Source: Lysinibacillus capsici
Lineage (GTDB): Bacteria; Bacillota; Bacilli; Bacillales_A; Planococcaceae
Length of the DNA stretch: 64,000 bases
Direction: 5' to 3'
Assembly: GCF_003367505.1 (NCBI RefSeq)
Contig: NZ_PXXX01000013.1
Location: 62,001-126,000, forward strand
Under the pieces are notes generated by a model. The model ran no database searches. It had not been told where the DNA came from and saw only the letters and a program-made list of their open reading frames with translations. Positions 18,763 to 28,014 of the stretch are shown piece after piece (positions within the stretch are counted from its first letter, which is position 1; every line of letters starts with the position of its first letter). The translations under genes were made by a program, and so were the position numbers.

Positions 18763-19161
18763 TTATTGATTGGTAGCTTGTTGCTCTTCTCTTTTTTCAC
18801 GCCATAGCCTTGTTTTATAGACAATTAGAATTAAGGCCGCTACAATCAGACCTTCAATCATTGGTAAGAATAGGGCGAAGAATGTAAGCATGATACAACC
18901 TAAAAATAGGAACGCATAAATAATAATATTTTGAGATAACTTTAATTTCTTGGCAAAGCCTAGTTTATAGACAATGGCAGAAAGTACAAATACAAGAAGA
19001 AATACAACATAACCTGCTATTTCATAGCTTGGTAAATTTTCATATAAAAATCTAGTGATACCAGCCATTCTCCCATAAACTCGTGTTGTTTCATCTGTAC
19101 CTGTCTGTGCAGCAACTTGAATAACATTTAGTTCACCCAATAAAGCGGACTTCAGATCCAA
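18763..19161 (-). CDS. ylaH: YlaH-like membrane protein
   Basis: A 132-residue protein with a soluble N-terminus and three hydrophobic helices (about 45-64, 77-97 and 100-117), ending in a charged tail. It matches YlaH by position directly after typA and by composition. The start is TTG at 19161, with AAAGGA about nine bases upstream. Function unknown. Confidence 0.8.
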   Translation of the reverse strand: MDLKSALLGELNVIQVAAQTGTDETTRVYGRMAGITRFLYENLPSYEIAGYVVFLLVFVLSAIVYKLGFAKKLKLSQNIIIYAFLFLGCIMLTFFALFLPMIEGLIVAALILIVYKTRLWREKREEQQATNQ

Positions 19162-19191
19162 GACTCCTCTTCCTTTCGTGGAAGCAAAAAA

Positions 19192-21036
19192 TTATTGTTC
19201 AGCGTTTTTTAGTTTTTTCGCTATTCTTTCACGTTCATTTTTATCTAGAATTTGTTTACGAAGGCGAATAGATTCTGGAGTGATTTCTAAATACTCATCA
19301 TCATTTAAGAACTCTAATGCTTCTTCTAGTGTTAATAGACGCGGCTTTTTAATAACGTTTGTTGCATCTTTTGTCGCAGAACGAACATTCGTTTTTTGCT
19401 TCATTTTTGTTATGTTTACAGTGATATCATTATCACGTGTATTTTCACCAACAATCATACCTTCATAAATTTCAGTACCTGGCTCAACAAATAGTGTACC
19501 ACGGTCCTCTACTTGCATCATACCATAAGTTGTCGATTTACCAGTTTCCATTGATACAAGAACACCTTGGTGACGTCCACCAATACGGCCTGGAATATAT
19601 GGTTGGTAACAATCGAATGTATGGTTAATGATACCAAAACCTTTCGTCATAGACATGAATTCTGTTGTATATCCAATTAAACCACGGGCAGGAACAAGGA
19701 ATGTTAAACGTACTTGGCCATTGCCATTGTTCACCATATCCAACATTTCACCTTTACGCGTACCAATCGATTCAATAACCGAACCTACATTTTCTTCTGG
19801 AACATCAATTTGTACACGTTCAAATGGTTCACATTTTACACCATCAATTTCACGAATGATAACTTGAGGTTTTGATACTTGTAGTTCAAAGCCTTCACGG
19901 CGCATATTTTCAATAAGAATTGATAAATGTAGCTCACCACGTCCAGAAACCGTCCATGCATCTGGTGAATCTGTATCTTCTACACGTAGAGATACGTCCG
20001 TTTGAAGTTGTGAACGTAAACGCTCTTCTACTTTACGAGCAGTTACCCATTTCCCTTCACGACCTGCAAACGGTGAATTATTCACTAAGAAAGTCATTTG
20101 TAATGTTGGCTCGTCTATACGTAATGGTGTTAAAGCTTCTTGATGTTCCACCGGACATACTGTTTCCCCAACGTTGATGTCTTCCATACCTGAAACAGCA
20201 ATTAAGTCACCAGCTTTTGCTGATTGGATTTCTTCACGTTTTAAACCAAAGAAACCAAATAGTTTTGTTACACGGAATTGTTTCACAGTCCCATCTAACT
20301 TCATTAAAGCAACTTGTTGCCCTACTTCAATTGTTCCGCGGAATACGCGTCCAATCCCAATACGACCAACATAATCATTGTAGTCAAGTAATGCCACTTG
20401 GAATTGTAATGGATCTGCTGAGTTGTCTACTGGTGCAGGAATTGCTTCAATTACCTTTTCAAATAGACATTGCATATTTTCTTCTTGTTTTGCTGGATCA
20501 GCATCAAGAGAAGCTGTACCGTTTACACCTGATGCATACACAACAGGGAAATCTAATTGATCATCATCAGCGCCTAGCTCGATGAATAATTCTAATACTT
20601 CATCTACTACTTCTAAAGGACGAGCTGAATCTTTATCAACTTTGTTTACAACTACAATCGGTGTTAACTTTTGTTCCAACGCTTTTTTCAGTACAAAGCG
20701 TGTTTGCGGCATACAACCCTCATACGCATCGACAACTAGTAAAACGCCATCTACCATTTTTAAAATACGTTCTACCTCACCACCGAAGTCGGCGTGTCCA
20801 GGCGTATCAAGGATGTTAATACGAGTTCCGTTATAGTTTACTGCAGTATTTTTTGCTAAAATTGTAATACCACGTTCGCGTTCAATATCATTAGAGTCCA
20901 TTGCACGTTCTTCAACATGTTCGTTTGAACGGAATGTACCTGATTGTTTTAATAATTGGTCGACTAAAGTAGTTTTACCATGGTCAACGTGGGCGATAAT
21001 TGCGATATTGCGAAGATCTTGACGTAAGTTTGTCAT
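19192..21036 (-). CDS. typA: Translational GTPase TypA/BipA
   Basis: Ribosome-associated GTPase of 614 residues. G1 is [10 protein letters not shown], switch II/G3 [15 protein letters not shown]4 NKVDKD; domains II, III and V follow, then a basic C-terminal domain ending in KLKNAEQ. TypA aids ribosome assembly and stress adaptation, notably in the cold. Thirty bases separate it from ylaH, forming an operon as in B. subtilis (ylaG-ylaH). Confidence 0.95.
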   Translation of the reverse strand: MTNLRQDLRNIAIIAHVDHGKTTLVDQLLKQSGTFRSNEHVEERAMDSNDIERERGITILAKNTAVNYNGTRINILDTPGHADFGGEVERILKMVDGVLLVVDAYEGCMPQTRFVLKKALEQKLTPIVVVNKVDKDSARPLEVVDEVLELFIELGADDDQLDFPVVYASGVNGTASLDADPAKQEENMQCLFEKVIEAIPAPVDNSADPLQFQVALLDYNDYVGRIGIGRVFRGTIEVGQQVALMKLDGTVKQFRVTKLFGFFGLKREEIQSAKAGDLIAVSGMEDINVGETVCPVEHQEALTPLRIDEPTLQMTFLVNNSPFAGREGKWVTARKVEERLRSQLQTDVSLRVEDTDSPDAWTVSGRGELHLSILIENMRREGFELQVSKPQVIIREIDGVKCEPFERVQIDVPEENVGSVIESIGTRKGEMLDMVNNGNGQVRLTFLVPARGLIGYTTEFMSMTKGFGIINHTFDCYQPYIPGRIGGRHQGVLVSMETGKSTTYGMMQVEDRGTLFVEPGTEIYEGMIVGENTRDNDITVNITKMKQKTNVRSATKDATNVIKKPRLLTLEEALEFLNDDEYLEITPESIRLRKQILDKNERERIAKKLKNAEQ

Positions 21037-21174
21037 TATTCCACTCCATATTCTTTTTTCGAATGTTTAACTGTGATATTATAGCACAAGAAGGATAGAA
21101 ATGTCCTTATTAGAATTTCCATCATTCTAAAAAATATATTTGATCGACAAATTTTTTATATAGGAGGCTAGGCT

Positions 21175-21360
21175 ATGAATCGTGCAAAAATCGTAATGGC
21201 CATCTATGCATTGGCAGCTGTATTAGCAATGTGTTCTATCGGCTACTCTGTTGCAGCTAGTAATGTATTTGGTGTAATAGCTGGTATTGTGGCTACTTGT
21301 GTCATTTTCATGACAGCCTTTAAAATGAAGCGTAAACTACGTGCGCAAGGATTACTTTAA
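21175..21360 (+). CDS. ylaF: YlaF, small two-helix membrane protein
   Basis: A 61-residue protein with two membrane helices and a basic C-terminus (KMKRKLRAQG), matching YlaF (DUF5325) in size and in location beside typA. AGGAGG lies seven bases before the ATG. Function unknown. Confidence 0.85.
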   Translation: MNRAKIVMAIYALAAVLAMCSIGYSVAASNVFGVIAGIVATCVIFMTAFKMKRKLRAQGLL

Positions 21361-21367
21361 AGAACAT

Positions 21368-21404
21368 AAAAAGGAGCTGTCTAATAAATAGACGGCTCCT
21401 TTTT
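21368..21404. terminator. Bidirectional terminator ylaF / suhB
   Basis: AAAAAGGAGCTGTCTA pairs with TAGACGGCTCCTTTTT with one G-U pair. The suhB stop codon lies in its right flank. Confidence 0.88.
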
Positions 21405-22197
21405 ATTCATATGGCACTATATATTTTTCTAATAATTCTTTATGAATAGCGGGATTAGCAATAATAAATGTATCCTGATGAAGGAAATCAAAGCCTTCAC
21501 CATGTAGATTTGTAGCAACTGCTCCAACTTCCTGAGCAATGATGGTCCCTCCTGCAATATCCCATGGTGCTAAACGCATAGAGACATAGGCATCTAATTT
21601 GCCACTTACAACAAATGCAATTTCCATTGCTGCGGAGCCATAGGACCGTGTACCGCGAACTTTACGAACCATATCTATCACCTTTTCATGGTGAATATGT
21701 CGATTAGGTGCGACCCAATGTGCATTTATGCCAATGACAGACTCCTCCATTGTAACAGACTGTAGTTTACGCAATGGTGAATCATTATACCATGCCCCTT
21801 GCCCCTCGATGGCACTAAATAAATCCTCCCGCATGACATCAAATATGTAACCTAACTTTCCTACGCCATTGACAAAAATACCGATTGAAATCATAAAATG
21901 GCGATGCTGTTTAACAAAATTCATCGTTCCATCAATTGGATCAATAATCCAAACTACACCATCTAGTGATTTAACCTGTTCGCCCATTCCTTCTTCCCCT
22001 AGAATTTTATGGGTTGGATCAAAAGCTTTAATTTGCTCAATAAAGAATAACTCCGTCTCTCGATCAATATTGGTAACGAGGTCATTTGCACCTGATTTTG
22101 TCTCAATTACTAGATTATACGAAAAAGCCTCTCGAATACGTCGCCCAGCTTCAAAAATAATATCTTTTGCAAATTTATCAATTTGTTGTAAATCCAC
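21403..22197 (-). CDS. suhB: Inositol monophosphatase family protein (SuhB/YktC)
   Basis: Mg2+-dependent phosphatase of 264 residues. Metal site motifs: GEEGMG (about 70), WIIDPIDGTMNFVK (about 85-100) and WDIAGGTIIAQE (about 210). Family members hydrolyse inositol phosphates, and some act on PAP or fructose bisphosphate. The start is GTG at 22197 preceded by AAGGGTGGG. Orthologous by position to B. subtilis yktC. Confidence 0.88.
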   Translation of the reverse strand: MDLQQIDKFAKDIIFEAGRRIREAFSYNLVIETKSGANDLVTNIDRETELFFIEQIKAFDPTHKILGEEGMGEQVKSLDGVVWIIDPIDGTMNFVKQHRHFMISIGIFVNGVGKLGYIFDVMREDLFSAIEGQGAWYNDSPLRKLQSVTMEESVIGINAHWVAPNRHIHHEKVIDMVRKVRGTRSYGSAAMEIAFVVSGKLDAYVSMRLAPWDIAGGTIIAQEVGAVATNLHGEGFDFLHQDTFIIANPAIHKELLEKYIVPYE

Positions 22198-22348
22198 TCA
22201 TAACCCACCCTTCGAATATAAGAAAAGGCCTTTTATATTAATCGCTCTCGTATGTTTATGATGCCTTTTCCCACTACTTCACAACTTTTGCTATATAAAA
22301 CCTAGTACTACCTTATGATATAATTTCTATTTTACCCTTTGTCACAAT

Positions 22349-22390
22349 AAAAATCACCTGCTGTCGGAATATTCAGCAAGTGATTTTTTA
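22349..22390 (-). terminator. Terminator of the ykzI-like gene
   Basis: AAAAATCACCTGCTG and CAGCAAGTGATTTTTT form a near-perfect stem around a nine-base loop, with a U-run in minus-strand RNA. Confidence 0.8.
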
Positions 22391-22409
22391 AATGGGTATT
22401 AGATTTTGA

Positions 22410-22607
22410 TTACGCATAGGCGTGCAAACTTTCAAGTTCCATCTGAATTTCTGCCAGACGTTTTTTACTTTTTTCAATTTCCATGTCATTTTTTTCATTC
22501 ATTGCTGCAAAAAGTGAAGCTAATTCATAATCTAATTCTAATTGTAAAATGTGCTCATATTGCTTTTCAATGTCAACTTTACGTATAATTTTTACGAATG
22601 GTTTCAT
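22410..22607 (-). CDS. Small charged helical protein, YkzI-like
   Basis: A 65-residue Glu/Lys-rich protein predicted to be almost entirely helical, possibly coiled-coil (KKRLAEIQMELESLHAYA end). GTG at 22616 is in frame, but GGAAGTG fits the ATG at 22607 (MKPFVKIIRKV). It lies between yktB and suhB, where B. subtilis has ykzI; orthology is inferred from position only. Own terminator, so monocistronic. Confidence 0.65.
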   Translation of the reverse strand: MKPFVKIIRKVDIEKQYEHILQLELDYELASLFAAMNEKNDMEIEKSKKRLAEIQMELESLHAYA

Positions 22608-22733
22608 AAAAAACACTTCCTTTTTTTAATTTTTTTACAGAAACTTTACTCATTTGATAAAGTTCTTGTTATAAGATTTTTTCCCAAATTCAGCGTAAAA
22701 TAAACCTTATAAAACGAAAGGAGTAAAATAAAA

Positions 22734-23360
22734 TTGCCAAAAATAAAGTGGACAAACAAAGACTTTAAGGTTTTTACAATAGACGGTTTAGAACAGAGAA
22801 TGGATGCTTTAAATTTACATGTACGTCCAAAATTCAATCAGCTAGGTGAAGATTTTTCTGCATTTTTCTCTAGCCAATTAGGTGAAGAATTCTTCCCGCA
22901 TGTGGCTAAACATGCTCGAAGAACTGTTAACCCTCCAAAAGATAGTTGGGTTGCCTTCGCCCCTTATAAAAGAGGTTATAAATCATTGCCTCACTTTCAG
23001 ATTGGTCTATGGCACACACATTTATTCATCGTCTTAGCTATTATTTATGAAGCGCCTCAAAAAAATGTTATGGCTGAGCGTTTACTAGCTCATAAATCTT
23101 TAATTGAGCAGCTTCCAGATGATTTTATTGTGTCAGGAGATCATATGTCCCCTGAGGCCGTTTCTCTCGAAGTGGCAAAAGAAGACAAGCTTGAAGAACT
23201 GCTTATTCGCCTACGAGATGTCAAAAAGGGTGAGTTTTTAATTGGCCGTCATATTCCAAAAGAACAAGCAACCAAACTAACAGCAATCGAATTACATCAA
23301 TTAACAGAAGACACATTTAACAGCTTACTTCCTCTTTACAACATTATTGTTGGAAAATAA
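22734..23360 (+). CDS. yktB: YktB (UPF0637)
   Basis: Soluble protein of 208 residues in the UPF0637 family (IKWTNKDFKVFTIDGLEQRM, PPKDSWVAFAPYKRGYKSLP, HFQIGLWHTHLFI). Initiation is at TTG 22734, with AAAGGAG ten bases upstream and no competing ATG nearby. No activity is established. The gene is alone on the plus strand and shares a terminator with yktA. Confidence 0.88.
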   Translation: MPKIKWTNKDFKVFTIDGLEQRMDALNLHVRPKFNQLGEDFSAFFSSQLGEEFFPHVAKHARRTVNPPKDSWVAFAPYKRGYKSLPHFQIGLWHTHLFIVLAIIYEAPQKNVMAERLLAHKSLIEQLPDDFIVSGDHMSPEAVSLEVAKEDKLEELLIRLRDVKKGEFLIGRHIPKEQATKLTAIELHQLTEDTFNSLLPLYNIIVGK

Positions 23361-23427
23361 GCTAACCTTATAAAGTTTTTTATTGATGTAGTTTATGCAA
23401 TATGTCGTTTTTTAACACAAAAAAATA

Positions 23428-23466
23428 AAGAGTGGATGTGAGTTGATCTCACATCCACTTTTTTTA
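23428..23466. terminator. Bidirectional terminator yktB / yktA
   Basis: AGTGGATGTGAG and CTCACATCCACT, a perfect 12-bp stem with loop TTGAT and a seven-T tail. Confidence 0.9.
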
Positions 23467-23751
23467 ATGGCCATTTCTTGGGGTAACTTTTATAATCATC
23501 CCATCTTCGGCTTCCTTTGTTTGTTTTACAACTGGATAGCTAATGTAGCCACTCGCCTCTTCAAATTCGCGAAAAATTGATTTTTCCTCTGCTTGGGAAG
23601 GAACAATCTCTTTAAAGCGTCGATATTTAGCTAGCATAACTTCACGCTTGATGCCTTTTTCATAAGCTTTCTCAATTCCCTCAAAGAATTGAACAACATC
23701 CACAATCTCTTCTGTGGACCAATCAGTTGAAAACGGATAAGAGTATTCCAT
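23464..23751 (-). CDS. yktA: YktA (UPF0223)
   Basis: A 95-residue helical protein of the UPF0223 family ([40 protein letters not shown]). Conserved across Bacillales, function unknown. It lies 20 bases after the nitronate monooxygenase-like gene and is probably co-transcribed with it. Confidence 0.9.
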   Translation of the reverse strand: MEYSYPFSTDWSTEEIVDVVQFFEGIEKAYEKGIKREVMLAKYRRFKEIVPSQAEEKSIFREFEEASGYISYPVVKQTKEAEDGMIIKVTPRNGH

Positions 23752-23771
23752 TCGACAAAACCACCTTTACG

Positions 23772-24731
23772 TTATTGCCCCCATTTTAACCGTATACTTT
23801 CAGCTTCTGCAACCATTCGCTTAATAAGGTCATCAACGGTTGGGATATCGTGAATCATTCCAGTCACTTGTCCAGCCCAGCCAAAGCCCTGTTCCTTATC
23901 ACCATCGTAAATAAAGCGTTTATTTGCTGAACCACTTATATATTCTTTCAACGCCTCATATGTTGGTGTTTTTTCCTCAATTTCTAAAATCTTTGTAGTA
24001 AAGTCATTGCGTAATGCACGAGCCGGCGCACCAATTGAGCGCTTAATAATGGTTGTATCTGCTTCAGTACTTGCAACTAGTGCCTCTTTATAAGCCTCAG
24101 AAGCATCAACACACTCTCGTGTTGCTATAAAACGAGTGCCCATTTCAATGCCTTCAGCTCCCAATGCTTGAGCAGCCATCCAGCCGCGTCCATCACCAAT
24201 TCCACCTGAAGCAATGACAGGAATACTAACACTATCAACCACCTGGGGAACAAGAACCATTGTACCGACATCATCACGCCCAAGATGACCGCCACCCTCT
24301 TGACCCACAACCATTACAGCATCTGCTCCAAGCTGTTCAGCCTTTTGAGCTTGTCTACGAGCAGCTACAAGGACTAATTTTTTTATAGCTGTGCCTGCCA
24401 GTAAATTAAATATAGGCGCTGGATTTCCCCCTGTCATTGTAACAACTGGAACTTCTTCTTCGATTGCAACGCGCACCATATCCTCATAGCCTGTACCATG
24501 CATGCCAATCGCAAAATTTACGCCAAAAGGTTTATCTGTTAATGTTCGTACCTTATGGATCTCTGCTCGTAATAATTCAGGATCTCGTAAACTCATAGCC
24601 GTTATTTGCCCTAAACCACCAGCATTCGACACAGCTGCGGCTAAATCAGCATATGCTAAATAGGCTAATCCCCCTTGAATAATTGGATATTTAACCTGTA
24701 AAAGATCCGTCACACGTGTATTCCAATTCAT
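23772..24731 (-). CDS. NAD(P)H-dependent flavin oxidoreductase / nitronate monooxygenase-like
   Basis: FMN-binding TIM-barrel enzyme of 319 residues in the NPD/FabK family (IIQGGLAYLAYADLAAAVSN, GVNFAIGM, VVGQEGGGHLGRDDVGTM, VIASGGIGDGRG, GTRFIATREC). It could be a nitronate monooxygenase or a FabK-like reductase; the family alone does not decide. GGGGAGGT fixes the start at ATG 24731 rather than 24752. It separates yktA from speA, an insertion relative to B. subtilis. Confidence 0.85.
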   Translation of the reverse strand: MNWNTRVTDLLQVKYPIIQGGLAYLAYADLAAAVSNAGGLGQITAMSLRDPELLRAEIHKVRTLTDKPFGVNFAIGMHGTGYEDMVRVAIEEEVPVVTMTGGNPAPIFNLLAGTAIKKLVLVAARRQAQKAEQLGADAVMVVGQEGGGHLGRDDVGTMVLVPQVVDSVSIPVIASGGIGDGRGWMAAQALGAEGIEMGTRFIATRECVDASEAYKEALVASTEADTTIIKRSIGAPARALRNDFTTKILEIEEKTPTYEALKEYISGSANKRFIYDGDKEQGFGWAGQVTGMIHDIPTVDDLIKRMVAEAESIRLKWGQ

Positions 24732-24876
24732 AGTACCTCCCCTTTCGTTCAATACTATTTTCTCGGTATCCTGAAAAAAATCCTTTTATTTTTTAGGAAA
24801 AGCCTATTTTTTCGTGTCGTTAGGTGCTATAATTCATTTGTTTTCTTAGATATTATAAAGTGAGGTGGTACCTGCG

Positions 24877-26346
24877 TTGTCACAATTAGAGACTCCATTG
24901 TTCGACGTATTATTAAAACATCGGAACAGACATCCCATTCAGTTCCATATTCCAGGCCATAAGAAAGGGCAAGGAATGGATCCTGCTTTCCGAGAATTCG
25001 TCGGCGACAACGTTTTATCAATTGATTTAATTAATATTGCTCCACTAGACGATTTACATTCACCAAAGGGTGCTATAAAAGAAGCGCAAAACTTAGCAGC
25101 TGAAGCCTTTGGTGCTGATCATACATTCTTTTCCGTTCAAGGTACTAGTGGCGCCATCATGACGATGATTCTGACCGTCGTCGGTCCAGGTGATAAAATT
25201 CTAGTGCCACGGAATGTTCATAAATCTATTATGTCGGCGATTGTATTCGCTGGTGCCATTCCAATTTTTATTCATCCTGAAGTTGACAGCGAATATGGGA
25301 TTTCTCATGGCATATCCCCTGAAGCTGTTGAAAAAGCATTAAATGCTTACCCAGATACAAAGGCAGTACTTGTTATTAATCCAACATATTTTGGCTTTAC
25401 AGCTGATTTAAAGCGTATTGTGGAGATTGCTCATGACCGTAATATTCCGGTAGTAGTAGATGAAGCACATGGTGTACACATAAAATTCCATGATGACCTT
25501 CCATATTCAGCTATGGAAGCAGGTGCTGACATGGCAGCAACAAGCGTTCATAAGCTTGGTGGCTCCATGACACAAACGTCTATTTTAAATGTACGTGAGG
25601 GTCTTGTTTCTGCAAAACGTGTACAAGCTGTATTTTCTATGTTAACAACTACATCGACATCCTATCCATTACTTGCTTCACTTGACACAGCTCGACGTCA
25701 GTTAGCCATTCATGGATACGATTTAATTGACGATGCATTACGTTTAGCAAAGGATGCTCGTAAACGCATCAATCAAATACCACATTTAAAGTGTGCAGGT
25801 AAGGAAAAGTTACATTCTTCTGCAACTTATGATATGGATCCATTAAAACTTCTGATTAGTGTGAAAGATTTAGGTATTTCTGGTCATCGAGCTGAGGAAT
25901 GGTTGCGTTATAATGCCAATATTGAAGTCGAATTGTCTGACCTTTATAATATCTTATGTTTAGTGACTTTAGGAGATACAAAAAAGGAAATTAATCTTTT
26001 AATAAATGCGTTAACTCGTATGTCAAAAGCATTTGATTCTGAAGCGGCTATAACAGAGGCTTTGGTAAATGTGCCAGAAATTCCAGCTCTCGCCATGTCT
26101 CCGCGTGATGCTTTTTATGCAGATACAGAAGTCGTTCCTCTTGCAGAAGCAGATAACTGTATTTGTGCAGAATTTATTATGGTATATCCTCCTGGGATTC
26201 CTATTTTTATTCCCGGGGAAATAATTACTCAAGAAAATATTCATTATATTCAAATGAATATTGAAGCAGGTTTACCCGTTCAAGGACCAGAGGATACAAC
26301 ATTAAAAACAATTCGTGTAATCAAAGAACGTAAGCCAATTTTCTAA
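24877..26346 (+). CDS. speA: Arginine decarboxylase (SpeA)
   Basis: PLP-dependent fold-type I decarboxylase of about 489 residues, Orn/Lys/Arg family. It has the HIPGHKKGQGMDP motif, DEAHGVH and the PLP lysine in SVHKLGGSMTQTS. In Bacillus this enzyme makes agmatine from arginine, the entry to spermidine synthesis. A GTG at 24865 is in frame, but GAGGTGG lies eight bases before TTG 24877, giving MSQLETPLF, as B. subtilis SpeA also begins MSQ. The neighbouring yktA/yktB support SpeA over YaaO. Confidence 0.9.
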   Translation: MSQLETPLFDVLLKHRNRHPIQFHIPGHKKGQGMDPAFREFVGDNVLSIDLINIAPLDDLHSPKGAIKEAQNLAAEAFGADHTFFSVQGTSGAIMTMILTVVGPGDKILVPRNVHKSIMSAIVFAGAIPIFIHPEVDSEYGISHGISPEAVEKALNAYPDTKAVLVINPTYFGFTADLKRIVEIAHDRNIPVVVDEAHGVHIKFHDDLPYSAMEAGADMAATSVHKLGGSMTQTSILNVREGLVSAKRVQAVFSMLTTTSTSYPLLASLDTARRQLAIHGYDLIDDALRLAKDARKRINQIPHLKCAGKEKLHSSATYDMDPLKLLISVKDLGISGHRAEEWLRYNANIEVELSDLYNILCLVTLGDTKKEINLLINALTRMSKAFDSEAAITEALVNVPEIPALAMSPRDAFYADTEVVPLAEADNCICAEFIMVYPPGIPIFIPGEIITQENIHYIQMNIEAGLPVQGPEDTTLKTIRVIKERKPIF

Positions 26347-26607
26347 AAAATATAAGCTAGCTCTTCAATTTGAAGGGTTAGCTTTTATATTTATAAATAC
26401 AGATGTGAGTATATATTCTTCTTGTTGAACACAACCAGAAAACATTCTCTCTATTACAAAATAGTTATAATAGAATATTATCTGAAGTTTTTTTCATTTC
26501 ATTTTCACAATGAATAATTGCTTCTAGAAATAACCATTTATTTAAAACAAAAGGGTTGTTTCCTATCTTTTTTGAGACAGCTCCTTTTTCTATAAAGCAC
26601 CATTCTA
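26347..26607. other. Non-coding interval between speA and lrgB
   Basis: Contains the speA terminator (26354-26390: AAGCTAGCTCTTCA pairing with TGAAGGGTTAGCTT, several G-U pairs, then TTTAT). The rest is AT-rich, with a weak imperfect hairpin near 26550-26592 that may end the lrgB message. No convincing ORF. Confidence 0.6.
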
Positions 26608-27285
26608 TTATAAAAATAAATACACAAATAAAGGGCAGAAGAAGGCTCCGATAATAGCCGTTAAACCCATTGATAAGGAACCAACTGATAATTCCTGTTC
26701 CCCATATTCTCTTAATTTCACAAGACCTACCCCATGTGAGGCACTTCCTACTGCCACTCCCCTACTCACGGCAGAGTCAATTTTGCCATACTTAATGACT
26801 AACGGTCCGATAATGGCCCCTACAAACCCTGCAATCATGACGAAAACAGCCGTTAAAGGAGGAATGCCCCCAATCGTTTCGCTCACCTGCATTCCAACAG
26901 GCGTTGTTAACGATTTAGGTAAGGCTGTCAGCATCCAGCTAGGTTCTACACCGATCCATTTTAGTAACACAAAAATTGTCACTAAGCCTGTTATCATGCC
27001 GATTAGAAGTCCTGATAAAATAGAATACTTATATTTCATAATAATAGCTCGTTGATTATAGAGAGGATATGCAAGTGCCACAACAGCAGGCCCAAGCATT
27101 TTCTGAAGCCATTCCCCACCTTGCATATAAGTTGAATAAGGAATATCAAATACAAGTAAAATCATTGCACTGACAATCGTAGTCGTGACCAAGGGAATCA
27201 TGATAGGATGGGGAAATCGTTGATAGAGCTTTGTAAATAAAATAAACATGATGATGGTGCTAAGGACAACCGTTACTTCAATCAA
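26608..27285 (-). CDS. LrgB/CidB-family membrane protein
   Basis: A 225-residue polytopic protein of the LrgB family (LGPAVVALAYPLYNQR, SVTTPVGMQVSETIGG-like segment, GVAVGSASHGVGLVKLREYG). With LrgA it forms a membrane complex once described as a holin/antiholin regulator and since shown in B. subtilis and S. mutans to transport pyruvate. It overlaps lrgA by eight bases. The carboxylate-sensing neighbours fit a pyruvate or organic-acid role. Confidence 0.85.
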   Translation of the reverse strand: MIEVTVVLSTIIMFILFTKLYQRFPHPIMIPLVTTTIVSAMILLVFDIPYSTYMQGGEWLQKMLGPAVVALAYPLYNQRAIIMKYKYSILSGLLIGMITGLVTIFVLLKWIGVEPSWMLTALPKSLTTPVGMQVSETIGGIPPLTAVFVMIAGFVGAIIGPLVIKYGKIDSAVSRGVAVGSASHGVGLVKLREYGEQELSVGSLSMGLTAIIGAFFCPLFVYLFL

Positions 27286-27724
27286 CAGTTAATTCCCCCT
27301 TTCCTTCTTCCACAGTAGGCTTTGAGCTTTCTTTTTTGGCCAGTTCTCTTTTTTCAATGAGTTGTGTCAGCAATCCTGTTACATAAATAGAGATTAATGT
27401 ACTAGCAATAACTGCTAAAATGATGAGCAGACCAGTGAATGTCATGAGCTCTGGATAATCAATAACACCTACAGTTGCTGGAATGAAAAACAACGTTAAG
27501 ATGCCAATTAAAAAACCTGCTCCATCTTGTATATATTCGACCTTAATAATTTTAAAATTGAGTGAAAGTGCTAATAAAAGTAAGCCAATGACGCTTCCTG
27601 GAAGAGGTATGTGCAGATAAGAAACAATGCCAACCCCCATGTAATAGAAAATAGTAAGTATACCGATTTGCACAATAATCCGAACAGCTCGTAACAACAA
27701 CGTAGCAAAATTTTCGTTCAACAT
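27278..27724 (-). CDS. LrgA/CidA-family membrane protein
   Basis: About 148 residues with four helices, LrgA/CidA holin-like family (YLHIPLPGSVIGLLLLALSL), then an unusually long charged tail of about 35 residues. Two starts are possible, GTG at 27739 and ATG at 27724; I prefer the ATG with AGGGGGTGAAAAG upstream, though spacing is loose. It is divergent from the CitS-type kinase gene. Confidence 0.82.
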   Translation of the reverse strand: MLNENFATLLLRAVRIIVQIGILTIFYYMGVGIVSYLHIPLPGSVIGLLLLALSLNFKIIKVEYIQDGAGFLIGILTLFFIPATVGVIDYPELMTFTGLLIILAVIASTLISIYVTGLLTQLIEKRELAKKESSKPTVEEGKGELTVD

Positions 27725-28014
27725 TTCGCCACTTTTCACCCCCTATATCGTTCATTCTACATCTGTAGGAATTTTCTGTCTATTGTAATTTTAGAAAAAT
27801 AATAATCAAATACAGAAATATCCAAGCAATTCTATGAAACAGTATTAAAAGTCCTATTCTACAAGAACTTCATGATTTAACTTTTTATCATTTTGACTTA
27901 TCAACTTTTTTATATTGTGCCTATCCACTTCAAATCACTTTTTTAATGATCATCTAGCAAATTTCGAAATTTTTTTATATAATCGAAAATTACAAAAGAT
28001 TACTAGTATTATCA
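27725..28014. other. Divergent interval lrgA / sensor kinase
   Basis: About 290 bases of AT-rich DNA that must hold both promoters. I could not place convincing -10/-35 pairs, and no ribosome site is seen ahead of the ATG at 28015. Confidence 0.4.

Noticed and set aside
18597..18824. Minus-strand frame of 75 codons overlapping the ylaH terminator
   Set aside because: It runs through a clear intrinsic terminator, overlaps the end of ylaH and has no ribosome site.
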